Of a DNA stretch of 64,000 bases, positions 26,101 through 37,600 are shown in pieces (the first letter of the stretch is position 1; every line of letters begins with the position of its first letter). The stretch is from Pisaster brevispinus (lineage: Eukaryota > Echinodermata > Asteroidea > Forcipulatida > Asteriidae), in contig JAMKCF010000019.1 in NCBI GenBank assembly GCA_023634235.1, positions 3,968,001-4,032,000 of the forward strand, read 5' to 3'. A program made the position numbers and the translations under genes. Below the pieces are notes generated by a model. That model was not told the origin of the DNA. It saw only the letters and a program-made list of their open reading frames with translations, and ran no database searches.

Positions 26101-28650
26101 CAAAGGCTGGATCACTGGACCATAAAGGTGGTACTGCGTTGTAGGTATTACAATGCGGGAAGCATGAAAGGGTAGGATTAGAGGGCAAGCCACATAAGAA
26201 AATGCAACTAACAATAGGAGGCAAGATCAAAGTAATTATAGAATAAAAGAATCAGTTTAAGAAGTTAAAACTTAGCAAGAGGAACCTGCAGAGAGAGCAG
26301 GTTATTAATTCCTCTGCAGAGGGAATGGGTTATTGACAGGTTGATTTTTTCAAAACTTTTAGAGAGAGAGAAAAAAGAAGTGTAGGGAACATGTAAATGA
26401 CAATAACTGTATCTATTTTGTATCAATGAAGTAAGCGAGAGAAAAAGCGTAAAAATAGACTAGTGGACAGAACTTGTTGTTTACAGTTATTGTATTTATT
26501 TTATATCGAAGAAAAAACAAGCAAAGGTGGAAGGAGTGTGATGGGAATTTATTTAACACCAGTGTTTACGTTGAGTCCAAAGGGTTGGACTGTCTTGAGT
26601 TGGTGAATCCAGTGTGATTCTCTGAGTTTGCGGTGTGTGTCGTCACCATTGCAAGCCTCAATCACGATGAGTTCAACATCTTTGACGCTGTGATTACGGC
26701 TGTTGAAGTGGATGGAGACGGGGTACAGTTTCTTGGTCTTTATGGAAGAGACATGGTTTGCAAAGCGAAGACTGAGTTTGGTCTTAGTCTCTCCCACATA
26801 CTGTAGTCCACATCTTTTACATGAACCACAAGGGAAACATGACTTGATATTTAATATAAAAAAGTCGCATCCCCTTAAGGTGATCCCGTGGCTGCCGCTT
26901 CCCAGGTTGAATCGTAAACGTGGGTGTGATCCCTGGCTACACGGCAGTTAACGGTTGTATGGCTTCTGACTGGCACCCCGAACAAAGATATTGACTAATA
27001 GGGAGACCGCCAACATAGGGCTGGATAGCTCAGTTGGTAGAGCGCCGGTACGTTAATCTGGAGGTCGTTGGTTCAAGTCCCGCTCCAGTCAATTTTTCTT
27101 TGTTCAAACCCAAACTATTTAAATAAAAAATTTCCCAGTCAGTTTCCCTTGTGGTTCATGACTTGATATTTAATATAAAAAAGTCGCATCCCCTTAAGGT
27201 GATCCCGTGGCTGCCGCTTCCCAGGTTGAATCGTAAACGTGGGTGTGATCCCTGGCTACACGGCAGTTAACGGTTGTATGGCTTCTGACTGGCACCCCGA
27301 ACAAAGATATTGACTAATAGGGAGACCGCCAACATAGGGCTGGATAGCTCAGTTGGTAGAGCGCCGGTACGTTAATCTGGAGGTCGTTGGTTCAAGTCCC
27401 GCTCCAGTCAATTTTTCTTTGTTCAAACCCAAACTATTTAAATAAAAAATTTCCCAGTCAGTTTCCCTTGTGGTTCATGACTTGATATTTAATATAAAAA
27501 AGTCGCATCCCCTTAAAACCTTGCAATGAGGCACGTTATCACAGAGCTGTGGCACATATAAAGAAAAACATAACCATTACAAAATGGTAGATCCCAACCC
27601 CGTGATACTCCATGATATCCTACAGTGTACCATTACACACGTTTTAGAAGGGGTGTCAATCAACAGGGGTCGTCAATTTGGTCAGGAGGGGTGGTGGAAA
27701 AAAATATTTCCCATTGCATGCACAAAATCCTATCTCTGTGTGGGCGTGGTGTGAGTGAGTCACCGCTTGGTGACAAGTCATGGTTGTTGTTTCTGATCCT
27801 TGCTCTATGGTTTACCGGTTCAATGGGCTTGAAGGTATTCCTTGACATGTAAGCAACACAATTAGCTAAAGAAATCATTGAGAAAAGGCATTACAAACCC
27901 TCTTAACCTATCAATTACGCCGGCCAAACGTCTGTGACAGTAAACTGTAGCAATGTTAGGACCAAACAGGTGCCTCGTTGCCAGGTTAAGGTGATCCCGT
28001 GGCTGCCGCTTCCCAGGTTGAATCGTAAACGTGGGTGTGATCCCTGGCTACACGGCAGTTAACGGTTGTATGGCTTCTGACTGGCACCCCGAACAAAGAT
28101 ATTGACTAATAGGGAGACCGCCAACATAGGGCTGGATAGCTCAGTTGGTAGAGCGCCGGTACGTTAATCCGGAGGTCGTTGGTTCAAGTCCCGCTCCAGT
28201 CAATTTTTCTTTGTTCAAACCCAAACTATTTAAATAAAAAATTTCCCAGTCAGTTTCCCTTGTGGTTCATGACTTGATATTTAATATAAAAAAGTCGCAT
28301 CCCCTTAAGGTGATCCCGTGGCTGCCGCTTCCCAGGTTGAATCGTAAACGTGGGTGTGATCCCTGGCTACACGGCAGTTAACGGTTGTATGGCTTCTGAC
28401 TGGCACCCCGAACAAAGATATTGACTAATAGGGAGACCGCCAACATAGGGCTGGATAGCTCAGTTGGTAGAGCGCCGTTACGTTAATCCGGAGGTCGTTG
28501 GTTCAAGTCCCGCTCCAGTCAATTTTTCTTTGTTCAAACCCAAACTATTTATATATATATATATATATAAATAGTTCGGGTTTGAACGTTGTTCAAACCC
28601 GAACTATTTAAATAAAATTTCCCAGTCAGTTTCCCTTGTGGTTCATGACT

Positions 28651-28686
<36 letters not shown>

Positions 28687-31600
28687 TCACTACTTTACTC
28701 TGATTGGTTCTTAGCCACCCATTGTTTGTAAATGTATAACTCTGATTGGCTATATTTTCCCGCTTTTTTCTGGATACTCTCCCTTAATCTTTTGCTCCTC
28801 TTTTTGCTATAAATAGATATGTTTGTGTTTGTTCTTGTTTATGCCTCTAATTATATATATATATATAGGGCCTATATAGAGCCTATATATATATATATCA
28901 ATTTGGATTTTCGTTGACGAATTTGGAATCTGTAAATGGGCAGGCGTGTGTACACACTAGTAATGCCTGTCTCAAGGCCTTTTCGAAACCACAGGTGTAG
29001 CGTCGGCAGAGCCGTCAGCCTTTTTGAAGCCCTTTACTAAAAAATAAAAAACGCACCAGGATTTGAAAATGACTGACGGAGCCCGAAGCAGAAGGCGTGA
29101 TTTCAAAAGGGCTGATATAAATGTTTGTTTTACAGAGGACCATGTGGACATGCAGCTGAGTGTTGTTTCATCGGTCTCTATGGCGTTTATCTCCACAGAA
29201 TTCACTTTCTACCAATGTTCACGGCACAAACAGTAGGTTATATCCCATTGTAACAATCAAAGGGTAATCTAAAGTTCCAAGGAAGTTCGTTAAAAGAAGC
29301 ATTTTAAAGTATGAAAACAGGACATGAAACATTGCATGGTGGAGGTAGGCCTACAATCTATTAAGGTTTGAGGTAACACCATAATGAGTAGAATTTGAAA
29401 CTTGCATGGTGGAGATGCAATCTAGTTAGGTTTGCAATAACATGTATATGAGTAGAGTTTGAAACTTTGCCTGGTGGAGATGCAATCTAGTAAGGTTTGC
29501 AATATGAATAGAATTTGAAACTTTGCATGGTGGAGATGTAATCTATTAAGGTTTGCAATAACATGCATATGAGTAGGATTTGAAACTTTGCATGGTGGAG
29601 ATGCAATCTAGTAAGGTTTGCAATAACATATGATTAGAATTTGAAACTTTGCATGGTGGAGATGCAATCTAGTAAGGTTTGCAATAACATATGATTAGAA
29701 TTTGAAACTTTGCATGGTGGAGATGCAATCTAGTAAGGTTTGCAATAACATGTATTTCAGTAGAATTTGAAACTTTGCATGGTGGAGATGCAATCTAGTA
29801 AGGTTTGCAATAACATATGATTAGAATTTGAAACTTTGCATGGTGGAGATGCAATCTATTAAGGTTTGCAATAACATGTATATGTCTTGAGTAGGATTTG
29901 AAACTTTGCAAGGTGGCGGTGCAATCTATAGTAGTAAGATTTGAGGTAACACTATGTACATGAACAATCTCTTTGATGAGTAAAAAGGTGGTGTAACAAA
30001 CTCAACATTTCGAGGGTACGCGCTGTTCGCCTTCAGGAGAAAAGCTGACGACGACCTGCTGAAGATGATCAAAAGCACACTGATCGAAACGTCGAGTTGT
30101 TACACAACCGGTTCTTTCCGAAACAACCACAACTCATACAGAGAAGATCATCTGCATGGTGCTATCGTAACCTTATTCGATTATTTTCATTACATTAACA
30201 GCACACTTTACAAATAATGTAAATCCCCTTTTCAGTTTAAAGTTTGTTGTTCAGCAGGATACAAATACCATGTCCTTCCTGTTCTTCTACAGAGGTTTGT
30301 AACTACGATGGCTTTTTCTTAGATTGACGTCAATTGTGCTTGCCAATTTTTTGGCATTTATTGCTCCAAGATGCTAAACCTAAGAGCACAGGAACAAAGA
30401 ATGTACACCCCCTTTCCTGTTTAAAGTTTATTGTTCAGGATGCACATCCTATATCCTGCATGCCTTTATACAAAGGTTTGTAAAACGAAACGGTGTCTTT
30501 TTCATAGATTGACGTCAATTGTGCTTGCCAAATTTGGTGACGTTGCTCCAAGTCGCTAATATTGGTGTCCTCGTGATCAATTTTGCCGCTTGCACGAATC
30601 AAAACAGTTTTTGAGGCGTTGAAATTCAAAATAATTGGTACTGGGTTAGAAGGTTGTTATCTAGTTCGATTCTGTGGAGAACGTTGATGTTATTTTGTCC
30701 TCTCTTTATGAATCAGATAAATATCTCCGCGTTTGATTAACACACTGTCAATTGATTGTATCTATACAGGTGTGGCGAGTGCGTTAGAAGTGCTTGGGAT
30801 TGTGACTGGTGCGTATTTGACAACACATGCACACATCAAAGTACTGAGTGTTCAACAGGAGACACCATTGTCATAGGGCTCAATGTTGGTGGTATTATTA
30901 TATTTTCCGTTTTTTAATTTGTTGAGACTCCGTGCAAATGGTATTCTAGCCTTTTTGACAAAGTGAATGTGAATGTCCTTCCTTGTACGTGATGTGCCGC
31001 AATGGGCAAAATACTGTTTTGTTAGTCCACAAAATGAGCATGAGTGGGTGACGGGGTGTATTCAGACATAGTAGCATGTCTAAAAACACGAGTGGAGCAC
31101 GAGTGGGTGACGGGGTGTATTCAGACATAGTAGCATGTCTAAAAACACGAGTGGAGCACGAGTGTGTGACGGTGTGTATTCAGACATAGTAGCATGTCTA
31201 AAAACACGAGTGGAGCATGAGTGGGTGACGGGGTGCATTCGGACATAGTAGCATGTCTAAAAACACGAGTGGAGCGCGAGTGTGTGACGGGGTGTATTCA
31301 GACATAGTAGCATGTCTAAAAACACGAGTGGAGCACGAGTGGGTGGCGAGGTGTATTCAGACATAGCAGCATGTCTAAAAACACGAGTGGAACACGAGTG
31401 GGTGGCGGGGTGTATTCAGACATAGTAGCATGTCTAAAAAACGAGTGGAGCACGAGTGGGTGGCGGGGTGTAATCAGACATAGTAGCATGTCTAAAAACA
31501 CGAGTGGAGCACGAGTGTGTGACGGTGTGTATTCAGACATAGTAGCATGTCTAAAAACACGAGTGGAGCACGAGTGGGTGGCGGGGTGTGTTCAGACATA

Positions 31601-34600
31601 GTAGCATGTCTAAAAACACGAGTGAAGCATGAGTGGGTGACGGGGTGTGTTCAGACATAGTAGCATGTCTAAAAACACGAGTGGAGCACGAGTGGGTGGC
31701 GGGGTGTATTCAGACATAGTAGCATGTCTAAAAACACGAGTGAAGCATGAGTGGGTGACGGGGTGTGTTCAGACATAGTAGCATGTCTAAAAACACGAGT
31801 GGAGCACGAGTGGGTGGCGGGGTGTGTTCAGACATAGTAGCATGTCTAAAAACACGAGTGAAGCATGAGTGGGTGACGGGGTGTGTTCAGACATAGTAGC
31901 ATGTCTAAAAACACGAGTGAAGCATGAGTGGGTGACGGGGTGTGTTCAGACATAGTAGCATGTCTAAAAACACGAGTGGAGCACGAGTGGGTGGCGGGGT
32001 GTGTTCAGACATAGTAGCATGTCTAAAAACACGAGTGAAGCATGAGTGGGTGACGGGGTGTGTTCAGACATAGTAGCATGTCTAAAAACACGAGTGGAGC
32101 ACGAGTGGGTGGCGGGGTGTATTCAGACATAGTAGCATGTCTAAAAACACGAGTGAAGCATGAGTGGGTGACGGGGTGTGTTCAGACATAGTAGCATGTC
32201 TAAAAACACGAGTGGAGCACGAGTGGGTGATGGGGTGTATTCAGACATAGTAGCATGTCTAAAAACACGAGTGGAGCACGAGTGGGTGGCGGGGTGTATT
32301 CAGACATAGTAGCATGTCTAAAAACACGAGTGGAGCACGAGTGGGTGACGGGGTGTATTCAGACATAGTAGCATGTCTAAAAACACGAGTGGAGCACGAG
32401 TGGGTGACGGGGTGTATTCAGACATAGTAGCATGTCTAAAAACACGAGTGAAGCATGAGTGGGTGACGGGGTGTGTTCAGACATAGTAGCATGTCTAAAA
32501 ACACGAGTGGAACACGAGTGGGTGACGGGGTGTATTCAGACATAGTAGCATGTCTAAAAACACGAGTGAAGCATGAGTGGGTGGCGGGGTGTATTCAGAC
32601 ATAGTAGCATGTCTAAAAACACGAGTGGAGCACGAGTGGGTGGCGGGGTGTATTCAGACATAGTAGCATGTCTAAAAACACGAGTGAAGCATGAGTGGGT
32701 GGCGGGGTGTATTCAGACATAGTAGCATGTCTAAAAACACGAGTGGAGCACGAGTGGGTGGCGGGGTGTATTCAGACATAGTAGCATGTCTAAAAACACG
32801 AGTGGAGCACGAGTGGGTGACGGGGTGTATTCAGACATAGTAGCATGTCTAAAAACACGAGTGGAGCACAAGTGGGTGACGGGGTGTATTCAGACATAGT
32901 AGCATGTCTTAAAACACGAGTGGAGCACGAGTGGGTGACGGGGTGTATTCAGACATAGTAGCATGCCTAAAAACATGAGTGGAGCACGAGTGGGTGACGG
33001 GGTGCATTCGGACATAGTAGCATGTCTAAAAACCTCCGAGCCGGAAGTGACCCAGATTCGGGTACAGTGGGGCCTGACCCATTTCTGGGTCAACATGTCC
33101 CGGAATCAGAAGAGAATCAAAATGACACTAAATCAGAGTTTTAAAATTCCAATTGCTGGACCAGTTGAGACTGGAAATTGGTCAGGCCCCCTTAGGACTT
33201 GGAATTCGGGTCAATTTTGACCCGGGAGTTTTTAAAGTTTAAGATCGTTACCCTCTTCTCCGACCGCGGGAGGGTTACATTTAGCTGGAAACCTGAACTG
33301 AACCTGAACTATCATGATCAAGGACTTAATAGGGACCGTGGTTTCCTGTCCCACTACCAGGATATTCTTTTTAGTCACTGACTAAACGTTTTGTTATTGG
33401 ATTCATTTACACGTTACTTTCTTGTATATACTTACATACTTGGCTTGTCCCCTTCATTGCATCTGATGAAGTAGTTGTTGCTATGAAAGCTCATGCAGTT
33501 TTTTTGTGTAATTAGTTAGTCTTTAAATGCTACCACTAGGCCTACCTTCCTTGTTTTATCTATCAGACTAACACGGCAATTTGTTGTAGTATTGTCAGGA
33601 AACATCTGTCATTATCACTTCATGTGACGGTAAAATAGGGGAACAGTCTAGGTTACAATCATCACAACTATCTGATTAAACTTTTCGTTGGGAAGCTTTA
33701 AAAAATGTAATAGAGTCACTTGTTGCAACTAGACTCCAGTCATTATTAATAAGTGTTGATGTTATTGCTGCTAGTTTTGCTGTACACGACACGTAAAGTA
33801 GACTGGAGGAGGTTATTCCTATTTAAAACATCAAATGGGACAATTTTGTGCTTTCATCAGACTCATTGATGTTTGAGGAAGTATTTTATAATTATTTGAC
33901 ATGCATAAAAAGCACGTCCAGCAAAGTTCATGTTAACAGTATGTTGTTCAGGGCCGATTTACAAGGTCCTGTCTGCTTTTGTACAGTTCCTGGAAACTAT
34001 GGTGGGTATACAAGGGCATTCTAGATTGACGTCATTGTTTTTGGTTTTTGTAGTTATTGCTGTTGTTTTTGTTGCTGTTTTTGTGGTTGGGTGCAATGAA
34101 GATAATATGTCCTTGTTTTTGAGGATCTTCTTCTTCATGCTGTCAGAGCTTTAGCTCTCTCTCGTTATTGACTATAGTAACCTTTTATTGAATGTGCTAC
34201 GTCATAGAATTGGACAGATTTCAAAGTTTACAAAACAGTGCAGCATGTTTTGGTATGTTCCTTACCTTTGAGGGAACATGTATACCCCATCACTCAGGGA
34301 ACTTCATTGGCTACCGATTAGAGAATGACTTTATTTTAAACTTGCTCGTTTTTGTAAATCTTTGAACAAAACTAGGATATCCAATTTACTGACATATTAA
34401 ACTCCTCAGGCTTTTTTCGGTCCACACTTGACATCACTCACTTGAATGCTCCCCGTGAAAACAAAGTTCTGTGTTCAGTGTAGCTGGACAAATTATTTTA
34501 AACAGTCCTCGTGTCCTTAGGGAACATGTCGATTTATCTTTTTGTTCGTAAAGCTCTTAAGATTTGCCTCTATATCCATATTAAATTATGTTATATGTGC

Positions 34601-37600
34601 GCTATGATCTTGATAGCGCTTATGAATGTTACTTGTTATGTTATTTAATGTATGGTGTCTTTCTAGAATCCCGCTGGAGGTGCAAACCAAGGACCAAACT
34701 TCTGTCCTCAGCTACAACTGCAGGGTGGGGAGGTACTTGTTCCAGTCGACATTCAAAAGGAAATACAAGTCGCAGTCTCCAACTTACCAGACTCAAACAC
34801 GGTTTGTCCCTTTTTTATTTTTCTTATTTAAAGATATGTATTTTGTCCGTTTACTAGCCAAGCTGTTTCTTGAGCTATTGGGGAGCTACATTGGAAAGCA
34901 TGAGAGATTGCTCACAGTCATCAAAAAGAGGAAACGGGTCTAGTTTGGTCACATGGTCAGATGGAAGGGGAGTCTCACAAACACAACTTCTTAGGGCAGC
35001 AGAATACCGAGGCAAATGGACGATGAGTGTGACATTGCCATTACAATGTCACCCTACGGCCGTAAAGCTCTGGGGCAGAAGAAAGGAAGGAAAGGATTCT
35101 GTCCGTAAATGTCGCACAATAGGCTGGCTGTGAAGCCACTCTTTGAATGTTTTGTGTAGTAAAATCTTTCATAGACAGTTTCCTGTTTTCTTCTACATAA
35201 AATGTATTACTTTCATCCCAGTCATGACACGTGTGTCCTTGACCAAAGCACTTCACCATAATTGCTTCTCTTAACCAAGGTGTAAGATGGGAACCTGATC
35301 GAGAGGTCTGAGACGGTATTGCGTTGGATTAACCCCTTAACGCTAAGTGCAGCAGCTTGGGGTGTTGCATGCTCCCCAGGGAGTTGAGAAAGTTAGAGGG
35401 GATGCTCGATAAATAGGGGGTAATAATGTTGTAAAGCGCCTTGATTTACTATTAGGATATGTGCGCTATATAAGAACCAATTATTACTATATAATTGTCA
35501 TTAAAACTTATCTGACTTGAGGTAATATTCATGTATCTTGTTGAAAGCCTGACGTAAGACAACCATTCTCTGAGCTGAGACAATGCACGAGTGAAGCGAC
35601 CTTTTTCTTTTGTAACTCTTTAGCTCCTCTTTATTCTTGTTCATGTTAGTTCAACTATGAGTGTTCCTTGTTAACTGACAATGGGAAGCAGAGTGTCCAA
35701 GCAATTCAAGTATCAAATGACATCATCAAATGTAATAGTCGATCGGTAAGTATGACAAGTTGGTAATGGTGATAGCTATTAATGCATTGTAGACTGTGCA
35801 AACATACTTTTTTTCGCTTGAATATGTTAGGCTTGATAACATTTTGTTTTACCCAAACATAGATATGTGTTATTAAGCAATGCATATAGGACCTACTCAG
35901 TACCCTCAAAATATTTATTAACAAAATATATTAAAAAATCTTTATCCACAATGAAAATTTAGCATAAGACTAAATTTGACCTCACAAATAACAAAACTCC
36001 GACCCAGTTGTTCCCAGACGATCATTTTCTTGCATAATTTTTCTCCTTAAAAAGTACACGTATGAGGCAGACGATGTAAATGAGTTTGTAGCGCAACTGT
36101 CAATAAGTTGGAACGGTGACTGGGAGTTGGACGATTACTACAAATTCAACGGTGAGTGAACATTTGTGTAAATGTTTGTACAAAAAGGGACTCCTTTTTA
36201 TTACGGAAGCCTATTTTAGAAACAAATTAACCGGATTACTATTTTGAGCGGGCGAATTACTAACTTGCGCTGGCGAATTACTATTTTGCGCAGGCGAATT
36301 ACTATTTTGCGCGGGCGAATTACTATTTTGCACGGGCGAATTACTATTTTGCCCGGGCGAATTACTTTTTTGCCCGGGCGAATTACTATTTCTTTCGTGT
36401 AATCCTTGCGCGTTTTCGGTCGTTGACCCGTTATAGTCACCGCGTTTTGGTTTCCTTTGACAGTCACCAAGGTTTCAAAACGTGCTTAGTACCGCGGCAC
36501 AGTGCACGGTCTTTTTTTTAAAACTTTGATTGATTCACAAAAACTGAAGAATGTTAGTGAATCTTTATCATTTTGATGGAATGTTACCAAACAGTGCTGA
36601 AAGAAACTTCCTCTGAACTTTTTTTGTGTAATCCGTTCTGGAGTTTTGCTGAAATACACATATTTGATGATTTTGGATGGATATGTATAATATAGGCTAT
36701 TATTGGCAGCCATTGATCTTCAGTTCAAAGAACAGATCAAAATGAATGCAAACATTCTCCATAGACTTTCAAGATTTAATCAATAGAGAAACTCAAAGGA
36801 AATTTTTATTTCCTTTTTGCAGTAACACTTTACAAATGCCATGTAGACCGGCGGGATTGCAGTCGTTGTTTGTCAGCAGACACAGCCAGACCGGAACTGA
36901 AATGTCGTTGGTGTGGTACCCAATGTGCAAGCAGAGATAGCACAGTGTGTTCTAACAGCGCTGTAGGACCTGGTGGTCAGTGTCCGGCACCACACCTAGA
37001 AAAGGTAACAAGATGACATATATACTATGCCCGGGGTGCCCCCCCCATGTTCCCATACTTTTACACACTTTTTTTCCTCTTGTGCAGAAGCACCCCCACC
37101 CTAAAATTCTCTAAAGAATTCCTGAGATTCCAAGCACACAATGAAGTGCCCCATATCGAGCACCAAGTGAGAAAACTGAGTAGAGCACATACCAAATAAT
37201 TTCCATAATAGTTTACGTAGAACTGAGCTTGCGCTTATTTTTTTCAGAACAATGCATTAATAGCTGGTAACTCTGTACTGCCATCTAGTGCCCCCAAATC
37301 ATTATATTAATAACGGGGAATACAAATTCCCAATAGTCTTCTTGCGTATGACGTCACAAGACCAAACAGTCCCCTCAATAGACCGTGCAAGTCTCGCGCG
37401 TACTATCTAACAATTCTTTTGGGACCACGTTTGGTCTCACGATGTACATTGCTTTAACGCGTGAAAGAAATAAACTCGCGCACTTCACTGCTCCCAATGG
37501 TGGGACCATTTTTTCAACTGTCCATAAAAGTCAAAAGGTTGTGGGTCTACATTTTTCCACGGAGGTTTGGCGCATGATTTTCTCTCTGTTTAAGTGTGCA

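Larger units (their letters stand above)
25875..27560 (-). mobile_element. Penelope-like retroelement fragment with GIY-YIG domain
   Basis: On the minus strand the frame reads [20 protein letters not shown], then [32 protein letters not shown] and PFGLN. This is the zinc-finger/GIY-YIG endonuclease end of Penelope-like reverse transcriptases. Upstream residues [16 protein letters not shown] continue the frame on the far side of the SINE insertion (from 27514). The reverse transcriptase itself is missing, so the copy is 5' truncated. The 3' flank 25925-26110 reappears inverted at 28686-28850. Confidence 0.8.
25003..29135 (+). other. MET: Receptor intron 6, Penelope-like and SINE insertions
   Basis: A 4.1 kb intron carrying a T/G homopolymer near 25420-25440, a Penelope-like fragment (25875-27560, minus strand), four tRNA-like SINE units, (TA)n tracts and an inverted repeat of the element's end. 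No extra receptor exon is visible. Confidence 0.7.
30885..34666 (+). other. MET: Receptor intron 8
   Basis: It contains the 59-bp minisatellite, a GGGTCA MITE at its right edge and a LINE remnant near 34.2 kb. No additional exon recognised. Frames at 33930-34154 have no domain. Confidence 0.65.

Noticed and set aside
27019..28521. Functional tRNA-Asn(GTT) gene cluster
   Set aside because: Position 33 is C, stem mismatches occur, and each copy is embedded in an identical SINE unit, so pseudo-tRNA heads are more likely.
31026..33030. CRISPR-like array
   Set aside because: Units are contiguous 59-bp repeats without variable spacers, in an intron of an animal gene.
31316..33220. Repetitive frames such as [19 protein letters not shown]
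   Set aside because: They come from the 59-bp minisatellite, whose period is not a multiple of three.
36216..36470. Arg/Ile/Lys-rich minus-strand frame (IVIRPGK repeats)
   Set aside because: Translation of the GCGAATTACTATTTT tandem repeat; lies in an intron.
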